64,000 bases of DNA from Prevotella sp. P5-108 (GCF_002251385.1 NZ_NPJJ01000043.1:248001-312000), one strand, 5' to 3'; numbered from the stretch's first letter, positions 1 to 9,337 are shown. A program made the numbers and translations. Notes: generated by a model not told the origin, from the letters alone.

Positions 1-68
1 GTTGGTCATTATACCGTCTGATACTTTTATCGTTTTTTGTTTCCCCAGAGAATTACCGATCTCAATTT

Positions 69-3032
69 ATGACATTAATATCAGCTATCACGTTACCCTC
101 AATGCTTCTGCCAGAAGACATACGCACCCGTGAAATCAACCGGATTGTTCGTAATGTCAATTGGGTACTTCTGCTCCCATGGGGAATGAAGAGAGAAATA
201 AAGAATAACCTACGAAATTATGCTGTTGGACAACACTTCAACGACGATATTAATATTGAAGACACATGGAGTCCAGGACGCACAATAGATTATGTACAGA
301 CGCCGCTTCTGCTCAATAGTATAGAGACAATATTGGATACGAACCGCGTTGAGCATATACTACAACAGGCCAACATGATGTTAGACCATTATGAAGACGG
401 CGATATGGAAAAAACTCTCTTTCAACTTATAGCAGCCCAATGCTATATACGATTGGAGAATAGAAAGGAAGCAGAAGACATGCTTGACACAGTGGCATAT
501 ATTGATAAGTATGCCTTTATTATAACCAGAATTGAAATACTATTTGATTTGACCTTTAACGATTTGACAAATGCCCAAGAGATAGAGGATAAGATTATGA
601 GTATGCGTGATGGCACCATCGAACAGTCAACACAAAAAGTAGATAGTGAGCGCTATATGTTCATCCTTCAAGTCAAATTAGGCAAGAGCCCAGATGTCCA
701 TCAATGTATGGAGCGGATGTGGAATCTTTTATCATCATGCACCTACGCCAACGAAATCGGCACACTCCAGCAATTGGCAGAACAGTTATTGATATTCAGG
801 GAATATTACCTTGCGGCTACAGCTTACCTTGAACTTAACAATTACATCTCCCCCTCTTCTCCAGAGCTGAATGCATATTTCTATTCGCAGGCTGCAGATT
901 GTTTCGATTCCGACAAAGAATATTACGAGGCATATAAGTCTTATACAAATGCTGCTGACGCATATAAGGCAGTTCATAATAACTCCAAATACCACCATTG
1001 CTCCTATCAGGCAGTCAGGCAATTATATCTTGGAGCCCATTATGTAGATTGTATCAATCTCTGTGAACAATCACTGGAAGCCAAGACAGTGAATGCATCT
1101 CACTACGCTGAAGACTTTTATAATATTATTGGCCTCTGCTCTTATAACATGATAAACAAGGTGAGTGGTGATAAGTCCAAAGCATATTACGACAAGGCCT
1201 TTGAAGCTTTTCTTAAAAGTTACGAATTGGCTGCTCTTGATGATGAGGCTGCAAAAACCATTGCTTTCAATCTGGTCAATTGCCTGATAGAATATCCCGA
1301 TTATGCTACTGCTTCCCAACTTGACACATTGGAAGCATACAATGAGAAGATAAAAGATAAAGACGCAGAGAGTTACTATACAAACAAGTGCCAACTATTG
1401 ACATTGAAGGGAAATAATCAGGAAGCCATCTTGACAGGAACCAAGGCAATGCAGGAAGGAGCATTTGATGAAACCAGATTGGCCCAGCTCAAAACCAAGA
1501 GTACAGACAAGAGAGTCAAGAAGGAGGGCATTGAGTATCTTTTGGATAGATTTATCCACTTGGTTAACAACAACTATACCAAGCCAGTTGATACAAAACT
1601 GTTAGAACACTACACCCGCCACTATTTTCAATTCATCACCAAAGAAGATTTCTATACAGCCTTACCTCTCATCGAAGACAATGATATCTCTTTGGCAGGT
1701 CTGCTTTATATGCAGTGTGTTGACCACTATATTCTTAGCGACCCTGAACCTACAGAGACATACGATGAAGTTTGGGTAAAATATCTGTCCTCCGTTCAAG
1801 CGTTTGATGAAAGACAGACTACCGACTATATAAAGCTGCATATCAAGATTAGATGCATAATACTAAATGGCAGGTACAATATAGACGAATGTGTTACTCA
1901 ATACTTGTCTGAGATAAGGCAGATTCTGCCTGATTATCCCATAAGCAAGGCTATATTCCGTTTGTGTAGATACGAAGAATGGACTGAGACCATTGTCCGT
2001 GCCGTCATCGAAGCCATTACCCAATCTCCTCATTGTGAGGAAGAACTTGCCAAAGTCATCAGGAAGATTGATGAAGTAAGGCACTCATCGTCAGCGGATA
2101 TCTTCATACTATTTATTGAAAAGACGGCAAAACTAATTCGCCAATATTCCGACACAACAGTTAAAGACAAGCGAACCGTTGGTCAGGTCATCATGCAACT
2201 GATATACAATATGGATATCAATGACATGAAGATGTTGACCCACCTTTACAATCTATGCGGGCTGCCTATAGTGCTACCTATACGCGATGAGGACTATAAT
2301 GACATAGACGCCGTTATAGGCAAATATAACCAGTTGAAAAAGTCTCATCTTGAATATTATGTGCAACGAGAAGTTGCCGAAAAGCTACGGAAAGAATTGA
2401 TATATCGTGGGCACTATCAAGAAGCATTGTCGGTTTGTAATGATTATGGAGCCAACGAACATCATGCCGACTTCATTACCAGCTACATCACCGATGCCGA
2501 ATATGACAAGGCACAATGCCTCTTCCAGCAGGCAAAATACCAAGAGGCATTAAACATCTATCAGTATATACACAAGATAGCAGAAGAAAATGATGGCGAA
2601 AATGACCTTAGTGATTGGGATCATACTATTCGAGACGAAGCATTATGCCTCATTTATTGCAATAAAGAGCAAGAGGCTATCAAATTAATAAACAATCCTA
2701 CTACGTCATATCCCTCTGATGATGGTCTCGCATGTATAAAGATTGTTGAGGCCATCGCCTATGTACACCGCCATCTGATGGCTGATGCGCAATCACTCTT
2801 TGAACAGGCTGCCAAAGAAGCAAACATCGAAGACGGTAAGGAGAACAATGAATGTCAAGACGATGCCGTGCTTCAATACTGCGCTCTATATTATATTGAA
2901 ACAGCCCTTGCGTTGATTGAAAACAACGAGCACAGACTTGCGAAACAAGCCAAAGCTAAGGCTCTTAAATTCATGAGCAATTGCAATAGTGGGATATGCC
3001 AGAACAGAATGAGACTCATTGATGGCATCTGA
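69..3032 (+). CDS. Very large TPR-like helical repeat protein, function unknown
   Basis: A 987-residue protein from the first ATG. It is almost entirely alpha-helical with many pairs of helices typical of tetratricopeptide repeats (AAxxYxxLxxY, AxxxFxxAxxxY and similar patterns near residues 270-400 and 820-950). I see no signal peptide and no membrane segment, so a cytoplasmic scaffold is likely. The reading frame stays open upstream of this ATG to base 3 of the window, so the gene may begin outside it and be longer. It converges on the AAA+ gene at 3040-5100 with only 7 bases between stop codons. In EccA-type ATPases a TPR domain and a CbbX-type AAA domain share one chain, so a working partnership of these two genes is possible, but that is inference. 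The specific function is unknown. Confidence 0.75.
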   Translation: MTLISAITLPSMLLPEDIRTREINRIVRNVNWVLLLPWGMKREIKNNLRNYAVGQHFNDDINIEDTWSPGRTIDYVQTPLLLNSIETILDTNRVEHILQQANMMLDHYEDGDMEKTLFQLIAAQCYIRLENRKEAEDMLDTVAYIDKYAFIITRIEILFDLTFNDLTNAQEIEDKIMSMRDGTIEQSTQKVDSERYMFILQVKLGKSPDVHQCMERMWNLLSSCTYANEIGTLQQLAEQLLIFREYYLAATAYLELNNYISPSSPELNAYFYSQAADCFDSDKEYYEAYKSYTNAADAYKAVHNNSKYHHCSYQAVRQLYLGAHYVDCINLCEQSLEAKTVNASHYAEDFYNIIGLCSYNMINKVSGDKSKAYYDKAFEAFLKSYELAALDDEAAKTIAFNLVNCLIEYPDYATASQLDTLEAYNEKIKDKDAESYYTNKCQLLTLKGNNQEAILTGTKAMQEGAFDETRLAQLKTKSTDKRVKKEGIEYLLDRFIHLVNNNYTKPVDTKLLEHYTRHYFQFITKEDFYTALPLIEDNDISLAGLLYMQCVDHYILSDPEPTETYDEVWVKYLSSVQAFDERQTTDYIKLHIKIRCIILNGRYNIDECVTQYLSEIRQILPDYPISKAIFRLCRYEEWTETIVRAVIEAITQSPHCEEELAKVIRKIDEVRHSSSADIFILFIEKTAKLIRQYSDTTVKDKRTVGQVIMQLIYNMDINDMKMLTHLYNLCGLPIVLPIRDEDYNDIDAVIGKYNQLKKSHLEYYVQREVAEKLRKELIYRGHYQEALSVCNDYGANEHHADFITSYITDAEYDKAQCLFQQAKYQEALNIYQYIHKIAEENDGENDLSDWDHTIRDEALCLIYCNKEQEAIKLINNPTTSYPSDDGLACIKIVEAIAYVHRHLMADAQSLFEQAAKEANIEDGKENNECQDDAVLQYCALYYIETALALIENNEHRLAKQAKAKALKFMSNCNSGICQNRMRLIDGI

Positions 3033-3039
3033 TTACAGA

Positions 3040-5100
3040 TTATGCGAAGCCAATTTTAGGCTTCGCATAATTGTTACCGATAGTCAATTCATTATAGGCG
3101 GCTTCAATGTCTTCTGAGGTAATGGTTACCAGATAGTCTTGAGTAAACAGGTGAGAAGCCAGGACTCTGTTTGCAGTGTGGCAGATGGCCTTATCGGCAA
3201 ACTGCTCAACCCATCGCGCATTGGCAAATCCATTGGTTTTATCCCTCAGGGTTTTGCCAATAGCGTCAGCCAAGGTTTCATTGGCACTGAGAGACAGTTT
3301 CAATCCTCTTGAAGCAATTCTCATTTGAGCAATCTCCTGCAGTTCCTCTGAACAGTAATCCTCAAAATGCAGATAGTGGGTAAATCGTCCTCTCAGTCCA
3401 GGATTGCTATCAAGCATCTTGTCCATTTCGTTCTGATAGCCAGCCATAATAATTATCATATCAGGGTTGGGCTGTGCCAAGACTGTTAGCAGACACTCTA
3501 TCACTCTATTGCCGAAATCCGCTTTATCGCCTGCTCCGGTATTCAGAGAATAGGCTTCATCTATAAACAAGACATTGCCCTTTGCTTGCGCAAACAGATT
3601 TTGCATGTTATTTTCGGTGTCCCCCAAATATCTTCCAACTATGGTTCCGCGTTCTGCTGTTATGACATCACCTTTGGACAGCACGCCAAGAGAGTGGAAT
3701 AGTTGACCTATTTTCTTGGCCACAGTGGTTTTGCCAGTACCTGGATTACCCGTAAATATCATGTGGTGATTGGAAACACAGGAAATATTGATTCCTTGTT
3801 GTTGACAAAGACGGGCATAACGTTCGAGAGAGGCCATATCTGCGACAACCTTCTTGACAGAAGTCAATCCGACCATACTGGACAGAGAATGCATGACGTC
3901 ATCAACACTCAGGCTGGCTGTCTCGAACATACTCCAGTCAATATCGCGGCTATCTATCATCTGCAGTTGCATAGCCGATTGTGGCTCAACAACGCTATCT
4001 GTATTTGCTACACGCTTGACAAAACGCTCCGCCAGTCCCTTTGTGACAAAGCGCGAAAGCATAGATAGCGACAACTTGGGTAGAGTGTTCTGTAATGACC
4101 GAAGCAGCAGCCCTATATTCAATTCATTCAATGCATCTGAAGACAAACGCAAGTCCATTTTCCTCAGTTCGCATTGCACTCCCGACAGGAATTCTTTAAC
4201 GTTCATGGGCTGCAATTCCAAGTGGTTTTGCTCATCGATTTTGGCAATCAACGTAGGATACTTTTCACCAAGCAGGGTAATTTCTGCCTTCGTTCCAACG
4301 AAGATAAAGCCAATGTCGCCATTCACTTTCATACGCGACTCTATCATTTTGGCTAAAGACGCTCCTGCTCCCCAGAGCAGACTGCCGATGTGGTGCAGAA
4401 TATAGAAAGTCTGATTAGATTCAAAATACTTATCAGCGGTTTGAAATAAATTGGAGCCATTGCCCTCTTCAATGACAGAAGACAAATCGACATCGCTTAC
4501 ATTCCATGTCATGTCTACAATCTTAGCAAAGTTCTGCAAAGGATTTGTCAGATACTGAGCATCATCGCTGCTCACTGTAAAGTTAAGGCAAGGGCGCACA
4601 TCCTTCAGATTCATGATATAACGACGCTCATTGAACATTTTCCATCGAAACAGTTCTATGGCACGCTGCTTGATTGGAGTTATCCCAGGATAATCTCCAA
4701 GTTTATCCCATTCCAACTGGTAAAACTCTTTGCGCGAGAGCTGCTCTACGACTATACTTTCCATCATGGCATGGGTAAGCGTAGTGGTCGTAAGATTGCT
4801 TACGCTGTCATCGGCAGACAGGTTGTAGGATATTTTGGCCACAGCCCGGTCATTGCATGTCAAGATTGCAAAATAATCGTTTGATAGCATGGCATATCGC
4901 GACTCACATCGGATGAGCAGACGGTTACGCTTTATACCAATGCGCTGAGGCTGGAAGTCGTTGACATAACACATAAGTGTATGGTCATAATTAGAGATTG
5001 AATACTTGTCGCCTCTATTGAGATGAGAGGCAAACGTAATGTCATAATAAACATGGAAGGAGTCGGATAATACGACTCTAACAGATACAATATCAGTCAT
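3040..5100 (-). CDS. AAA+ ATPase of CbbX/SpoVK type with a degenerate first ATPase copy
   Basis: The 686-residue protein has three parts. An N-terminal region of about 100 residues is beta-rich. A middle region (about 150-370) looks like an AAA module without a Walker A. The C-terminal module (about 410-670) has Walker A GNPGTGKTTVAKK near residue 450, Walker B VLFIDEAYS near 508, and the CbbX/SpoVK signature MAGYQNEMDKMLDSNPGLRGRF. The middle region carries a matching piece, FIFVGTKAEITLLGEKYP, followed by a similar helical lid, so the two look like an ancient duplication with the first copy dead. Such ATPases usually remodel protein complexes in the cytoplasm. It is transcribed from its own promoter at 5336-5366 with a leader of about 230 nt. 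Substrate and partner are not known; the convergent TPR protein is a candidate. Confidence 0.8.
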   Translation of the reverse strand: MTDIVSVRVVLSDSFHVYYDITFASHLNRGDKYSISNYDHTLMCYVNDFQPQRIGIKRNRLLIRCESRYAMLSNDYFAILTCNDRAVAKISYNLSADDSVSNLTTTTLTHAMMESIVVEQLSRKEFYQLEWDKLGDYPGITPIKQRAIELFRWKMFNERRYIMNLKDVRPCLNFTVSSDDAQYLTNPLQNFAKIVDMTWNVSDVDLSSVIEEGNGSNLFQTADKYFESNQTFYILHHIGSLLWGAGASLAKMIESRMKVNGDIGFIFVGTKAEITLLGEKYPTLIAKIDEQNHLELQPMNVKEFLSGVQCELRKMDLRLSSDALNELNIGLLLRSLQNTLPKLSLSMLSRFVTKGLAERFVKRVANTDSVVEPQSAMQLQMIDSRDIDWSMFETASLSVDDVMHSLSSMVGLTSVKKVVADMASLERYARLCQQQGINISCVSNHHMIFTGNPGTGKTTVAKKIGQLFHSLGVLSKGDVITAERGTIVGRYLGDTENNMQNLFAQAKGNVLFIDEAYSLNTGAGDKADFGNRVIECLLTVLAQPNPDMIIIMAGYQNEMDKMLDSNPGLRGRFTHYLHFEDYCSEELQEIAQMRIASRGLKLSLSANETLADAIGKTLRDKTNGFANARWVEQFADKAICHTANRVLASHLFTQDYLVTITSEDIEAAYNELTIGNNYAKPKIGFA
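3042..3068. terminator. Bidirectional hairpin terminator between convergent genes
   Basis: A perfect 10-bp stem (ATGCGAAGCC / GGCTTCGCAT) with a 7-base loop. Its left arm begins inside the stop codon of the minus-strand AAA+ gene, and it lies 10 bases after the plus-strand TPR gene. There is no long T-run, so termination strength is uncertain. Confidence 0.6.
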
Positions 5101-5335
5101 AATAACAAATGATTAAATGAATAAAGTGAAATTTATAAAATATGAAACGGCCTTCCGTTTCATGGTGTATCAATAAACCAATGAACGCGTACAACAATCC
5201 CTTTCAGTTATCTGGACCTATATGAATTTTACTTCATATTCATGGCCACGAGAAACCGAATAGAATGTTTGCTTGCATTGATTTATCTTTAATCTTTGTT
5301 ATTGTGTTTTTTGACTTTACCGTCAATATTCGTTG
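5101..5335 (-). promoter_or_regulatory. Long structured 5' leader with a mini-ORF
   Basis: The stretch between promoter and AAA+ start has no normal gene. It contains a hairpin of ATGAAACGG and CCGTTTCAT with a 4-base loop (5142-5163), a second small dyad (TATGAA/TTCATA near 5220), and a 16-codon open frame on the minus strand whose ATG lies in the hairpin (MKRKAVSYFINFTLFI). This arrangement could control translation, but no known riboswitch or attenuator is recognised. Confidence 0.35.
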
Positions 5336-5366
5336 CAAAGGTAATGATTTTTGTTTAACTGCCAAA
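5336..5366 (-). promoter_or_regulatory. Bacteroidota-type promoter for the double AAA+ gene
   Basis: On the minus strand TTTG, exactly 19 bases, then TACCTTTG, which fits the primary sigma factor signature of Bacteroidota. The start codon is at 5100, so the transcript would have a leader of about 230 nt. Confidence 0.7.
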
Positions 5367-5418
5367 TATTTTCAGTATATTTTTGCACAGAACACAGGAT
5401 GAGCCCCCTAATAATAAA

Positions 5419-5457
5419 TAATGTGGGTGTGCCCAAACAATGGACATGCCCACATTA
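5419..5457 (-). terminator. Terminator after the small membrane protein gene
   Basis: Arms of 17 bases (5419-5435 and 5441-5457) pair with only a few wobbles or mismatches. On the minus strand the hairpin is followed by a T-rich run. It lies about 34 bases past the stop codon of the small gene at 5491-5649 and would end the pseudouridine synthase operon. Confidence 0.6.
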
Positions 5458-5490
5458 TGTATGATAATCTATAAACCTACAATTAGGCAC

Positions 5491-5649
5491 CTATGACCTG
5501 AAGTAGGCAAAATAGATATAAGCCAGAATGCCTACGATTATTGCCAGAATGGCTGTCTTGATTAGGCAACCTGTTATCTTTTTGATTACTATCACGCCCA
5601 CGACTACAGCAATGAGAATGAAGATAAAATAGGTGAAATTAATATCCAT
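5491..5649 (-). CDS. 52-residue membrane protein downstream of the pseudouridine synthase
   Basis: Reads MDINFTYFIFILIAVVVG, then a short KKITGC turn, then a second hydrophobic run ending in YIYFAYFRS. Two closely spaced membrane segments are visible, the first at about residues 5-22 and the second at about 31-48. The ATG lies 5 bases after the stop of the pseudouridine synthase gene, so the two are very probably co-transcribed and coupled. The codon pattern gives a clean protein with no internal stop, and a terminator follows at 5419-5457, which together support a real gene. Function unknown. Confidence 0.65.
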   Translation of the reverse strand: MDINFTYFIFILIAVVVGVIVIKKITGCLIKTAILAIIVGILAYIYFAYFRS

Positions 5650-5654
5650 ATCGT

Positions 5655-6542
5655 TTATTTGAAGAGTTTTCTAAATTGTGTGGGTATCATTGTTTCAAAC
5701 TCCATCCGCTCGTGTGTCACGGGATGATAGAAGCACAGTACGTAAGCGTGAAGACACAATCGGCCGAGCGGGTCGTCGCCATTACCGTATTTGACATCAC
5801 CACATACCGGATGTCCCATGTCTGCAGAGTGAACACGTATCTGATTCTTGCGCCCTGTCTCCAATTGGTACTCTACCAAAGAATGTTCAGTAGTACGGTT
5901 CAATACATAGAAATGGGTAACAGCATATTTGCCACCATTGTCGGTAGGCGATGAATAGGTCACGTAGTTCTTGTTGTCCTTCAGCCAATTGGCAATAGTA
6001 CCCTCGTTGTCTTCCATCTCACCAGAAACAACGGCAACATAGCGACGGTCATATACGATATTATGCCAATCATGTTCCAGTATCTGCTCCGTCTGCATAT
6101 CTTTGGCATAAATCATCAGACCAGATGTTTCACGGTCCAGTCGATGGACGACATGAGCAGTGCAGCGTTGGCGTGTACGACGGAAATAATCATCCAATAT
6201 TGTTTTGACATTGAGCGAAGAATGACCAGCTGCCATACTCAGTATGCCCACGTTTTTCTCTATCACGACAAGGTACTTGTCTTCATAGACGATACTGAGA
6301 TAGCGGCTTTTGAACTGGTCGTTCTTTTTTGAACGGCTGATTGAAATCTTATCTCCTTTATGGATGGGGAAGTCAAATTGGGTTACTTGCTTGCCATTGA
6401 CTTTTATGCCACGCCCCTGCAGAGTCGCCTTGACTTTAGAGCGGCTCTCTTTAAGGTTGGCAAGGAGCCATGAGAGCAACGTATCATCTTCTTGCGCCAC
6501 ATATTGGGCATAATCGTTCTTCTTGTTATAATTGTTTATCAT
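5655..6542 (-). CDS. RluA/RluD-family pseudouridine synthase
   Basis: Converts specific uridines in RNA to pseudouridine, probably in 23S rRNA. The 295-residue protein starts with an S4 RNA-binding domain (about residues 20-75) and continues with the RluA catalytic fold. The motif HRLDRETSGLMIYAKD contains the catalytic aspartate, D136 by my count, and YQLETGRKNQIRVH is the conserved region near the active-site cleft. The length is normal for the family. A paralogue-level assignment (RluA, RluC or RluD) is not possible by eye. It is followed by a 52-residue membrane protein gene 5 bases on. The next gene upstream, clpC, ends its coding 42 bases away on the same strand. Confidence 0.9.
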   Translation of the reverse strand: MINNYNKKNDYAQYVAQEDDTLLSWLLANLKESRSKVKATLQGRGIKVNGKQVTQFDFPIHKGDKISISRSKKNDQFKSRYLSIVYEDKYLVVIEKNVGILSMAAGHSSLNVKTILDDYFRRTRQRCTAHVVHRLDRETSGLMIYAKDMQTEQILEHDWHNIVYDRRYVAVVSGEMEDNEGTIANWLKDNKNYVTYSSPTDNGGKYAVTHFYVLNRTTEHSLVEYQLETGRKNQIRVHSADMGHPVCGDVKYGNGDDPLGRLCLHAYVLCFYHPVTHERMEFETMIPTQFRKLFK

Positions 6543-6584
6543 CTGTTTGCTTTTGAACAGTTAATGTCTCAATATTCGGTGCGC

Positions 6585-9149
6585 TTATGATGGCTGCGCG
6601 GTATCTGCATTGTTTTCGGTTTCGACCGTAAACGAGAGCTCATCTTTATCCGTAATCTTGTCTATGACTATCGTCTGACCGGGGGTGAACTCTTCTGAAA
6701 TCAACGCTTCCGACAGTTTGTCCTCTATATAGGTCTGTATGGCTCGTCTCAATGGGCGTGCGCCAAACTGCACATCATATCCATGGTTGGCGACAAACGA
6801 CTTGGCTGCATCGGTTATGCTAAGACGATAGCCCATTGACAGGAGGCGTTCAGACAAGTCGGCAAGCTGAATGTCAACGATTTTCTCGAGAGCTTCAATG
6901 CTTAACTGGTCGAAGGTGATGACATCATCAAGACGATTGAGGAACTCGGGGGCAAACTGCTTGCTCAAGCTCTTCATGATGATATCGCGCGCATACCTCT
7001 TATCATCCTCGTCAAGGTCAGCGCCCAAGATATTACGCTTGGAGAAGCCAATGCCACGACCAAAGTCTTTCAGTTGGCGCGTTCCGGCATTTGAGGTCAT
7101 AATAATAATGGTATTGCGAAAATCTACGAGACGACCATTGCCATCGGTAAGACGACCCTCGTCGAGCACCTGTAACAACATGTTGAAAACATTGGAATGG
7201 GCCTTTTCAATCTCATCGAGCAAAACGACTGAATAGGGATGACGACGCACTTTCTCGGACAACTGGCCGCCCTCATTATAACCTACATATCCGGGAGGAG
7301 CTCCAACCAGTCTGGAAGTGGTGAAGCTCTCGGCATATTCGCTCATATCTATGCGTATGAGAGAGTCGGTAGAACCAAACAAGTGCTCAGCTATCTTCTT
7401 GGCCAAATGGGTCTTGCCGACACCGGTTGGACCGAGGAACATAAAGACGCCAATAGGCTGGTTGGGCGACTTCAGCCCCACCCTATTGCGCATGATGGCT
7501 TTGGAAACCTTTTCCACAGCTTCATCCTGCGCTATTACGGTCTGCTTGAGTGTGGCAGCCAGCGTCTTCAACTGTGCGGTCTCGCCTTCAGAGATGCGCC
7601 GAACGGGCACACCGGTCATCGTGGCGACAACCTCTGCGATGTCTGCTTCGCTTACCTTTTCCCTTTGTTCGCTTTCTCCAGACATCCACTTGCTGCGCAT
7701 ATCCGCCAATTCCTTTTCCAAGACCAATTCCCGGTCACGATAGCTTATTGCCAACTCAAAGTTCTGCTTCTTAGCAGCACTCTGCTTCTTGTCCTTAATC
7801 TCGGCCAGCTCCTTTTGAGCCTGTCGGATTTCGGCAGGGATGGTGGCATGAGACAAATGCACATGGGAGCCGGCCTCGTCCAAGACATCGATTGCCTTGT
7901 CGGGGAAACTACGGTCACTTATATATCTATCGGCAAGACGGACACACGCTTTGAGGGCCTCGTCGGTATATTCGACATGGTGATGCTCCTCGTAGCGAGA
8001 CTTGATATTCTGCAGGATACACAGGGTGTCTTCTGCAGATGTCGGCTCGACCAGAACCTTTTGGAACCTGCGCTCCAAGGCTCCGTCCTTCTCTATGGAG
8101 TTGCGATATTCGTCAAAGGTGGTGGCGCCGATACACTGTATGGTGCCGCGCGCCAAAGCCGGCTTCATGATGTTGGCGGCATCCATGCTACCCGGTGTGC
8201 TGCCCGCGCCAATCATCGTGTGTATCTCATCGATGAAGACGATTATGTCTGGATTGTTCTCCAGTTCCTTCAGCAATGCACGGATGCGTTCTTCAAACTG
8301 ACCTCTGTATTTGGTTCCGGCTACGATTGCAGTCAAGTCAAGATTAATCAGACGCTTGTTGAACAACAGCGGCGAAGTCTTCTGCTCGACTATCATCTGT
8401 GCCAAGCCTTCTACGATGGCACTTTTACCTACGCCTGGCTCTCCGATGAGTATGGGATTGTTCTTTTTACGCCGACAGAGAATTTCGGTGACGCGCAGAA
8501 TTTGCTCATCGCGCCCTACCACGGGGTCAAGTTTGCCCTCGGCTGCAGCGCGGGTCAGGTCTACAGAGAAGTTGTCTATGACGGGAGTGCCTCCCATAGC
8601 GTCCTTGCCCTTGGTGGCAGCAGCCGTGTCACGGTCAGAACGATTGTCGTATTCAGGAGTTTCTCCTTCATCGTCATCAGACATGAAAAGTCCGTCTACA
8701 GGACCACTATTGGTTTTTTGAGCCAAATAGTTCTGCATATCTTCGTATTTTATATTGTTGTCATTGAGAATTTCCTTAGCAGCGGTGTGAGCCTTGTCAT
8801 GCAGGATAGCAAGCAGCACATGGTGGACATCCACCATCTGGCTATGCTGCAAACGGGCTTCCAAGACAGCCAACCTCAATATATTACTGGCCTGCTCGGT
8901 GAGCGATATCTCGCTGTCTGAGGCTGACTCGTAGCGATACTCGTCAATGATGCGATGCTCAACAGTCTCTTTCAAAGATGTATAGTTTATATTGAGATGT
9001 TTCAGAAATTCTGCAGCTTTACCACTATCGTCATGCAAAACGCCCAACAGTATATGCTCCGGACAGATGGCCTGGCTGGAAAGCCTGTCAGCCTCCTTGC
9101 GAGCAAATACCAATAAATCAGATACTTTTTGTGAAAACAGATTATTCAT
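6585..9149 (-). CDS. clpC: ATP-dependent Clp protease ATP-binding subunit ClpC
   Basis: Class I Hsp100 unfoldase that feeds substrates to the ClpP peptidase in the cytoplasm. The 854 residues show a double Clp N domain (1-145), a first AAA+ module with Walker A GEPGVGKSA at 236-244 and Walker B VFIDEIHTM, and a UVR-type coiled middle segment (KKQSAAKKQNFELAISYRDRE). The second AAA+ module has GPTGVGKTHLAKK and the VVLLDEIEKAH Walker B. A linker at about 150-190 is acidic and low in complexity. Length and order fit ClpC rather than ClpB, whose middle domain is longer, or ClpA, which lacks the UVR segment. A promoter with both boxes lies at 9186-9217. Confidence 0.93.
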   Translation of the reverse strand: MNNLFSQKVSDLLVFARKEADRLSSQAICPEHILLGVLHDDSGKAAEFLKHLNINYTSLKETVEHRIIDEYRYESASDSEISLTEQASNILRLAVLEARLQHSQMVDVHHVLLAILHDKAHTAAKEILNDNNIKYEDMQNYLAQKTNSGPVDGLFMSDDDEGETPEYDNRSDRDTAAATKGKDAMGGTPVIDNFSVDLTRAAAEGKLDPVVGRDEQILRVTEILCRRKKNNPILIGEPGVGKSAIVEGLAQMIVEQKTSPLLFNKRLINLDLTAIVAGTKYRGQFEERIRALLKELENNPDIIVFIDEIHTMIGAGSTPGSMDAANIMKPALARGTIQCIGATTFDEYRNSIEKDGALERRFQKVLVEPTSAEDTLCILQNIKSRYEEHHHVEYTDEALKACVRLADRYISDRSFPDKAIDVLDEAGSHVHLSHATIPAEIRQAQKELAEIKDKKQSAAKKQNFELAISYRDRELVLEKELADMRSKWMSGESEQREKVSEADIAEVVATMTGVPVRRISEGETAQLKTLAATLKQTVIAQDEAVEKVSKAIMRNRVGLKSPNQPIGVFMFLGPTGVGKTHLAKKIAEHLFGSTDSLIRIDMSEYAESFTTSRLVGAPPGYVGYNEGGQLSEKVRRHPYSVVLLDEIEKAHSNVFNMLLQVLDEGRLTDGNGRLVDFRNTIIIMTSNAGTRQLKDFGRGIGFSKRNILGADLDEDDKRYARDIIMKSLSKQFAPEFLNRLDDVITFDQLSIEALEKIVDIQLADLSERLLSMGYRLSITDAAKSFVANHGYDVQFGARPLRRAIQTYIEDKLSEALISEEFTPGQTIVIDKITDKDELSFTVETENNADTAQPS

Positions 9150-9185
9150 ATATGCGTTTCGATTCCCTTTTTATTAATTGTTATG

Positions 9186-9217
9186 CAAAATTACACATTC
9201 ATTATTGAATATGCAAA
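9186..9217 (-). promoter_or_regulatory. Promoter of clpC
   Basis: Minus strand TTTG, 20 bases, TAATTTTG; 37 bases upstream of the clpC ATG. It sits only 10 bases beyond the tRNA terminator hairpin, so clpC appears to be transcribed separately from the tRNAs. Confidence 0.6.
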
Positions 9218-9226
9218 AAGCGTACC

Positions 9227-9263
9227 AAAAAAAAGAGATAATCTTTGTCAGATTATCTCTTTT
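9227..9263 (-). terminator. Rho-independent terminator of the tRNA-Lys unit
   Basis: A perfect 13-bp stem (AAAAGAGATAATC at 9231-9243 with its complement at 9251-9263), a 7-base loop, and on the minus strand a run of eight T. It lies directly after the second tRNA-Lys of the transcript. Confidence 0.9.
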
Positions 9264-9264
9264 G

Positions 9265-9337
9265 TACACCCTTAGGGGTTCGAACCCTAGACCCACTGAT
9301 TAAGAGTCAGTTGCTCTACCAACTGAGCTAAGGGTGC
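9265..9337 (-). tRNA. tRNA-Lys (anticodon CUU), distal copy
   Basis: A 73-nt cloverleaf. The acceptor stem GCACCCT pairs with AGGGTGT (first pair G-U), the D-arm carries AGCTCAGTTGGTAGAGC, the anticodon stem ACTGA/TCAGT encloses loop CTCTTAA (anticodon CTT), and the T-arm is TAGGG-TTCGAAC-CCCTA. CCA is not encoded. It differs from the neighbouring copy in one T-arm base. Confidence 0.95.

Noticed and set aside
7239..8921. 560-codon open frame on the plus strand opposite clpC
   Set aside because: It is fully antisense to a conserved, well-supported gene; no motif, start signal or protein-like pattern is visible.
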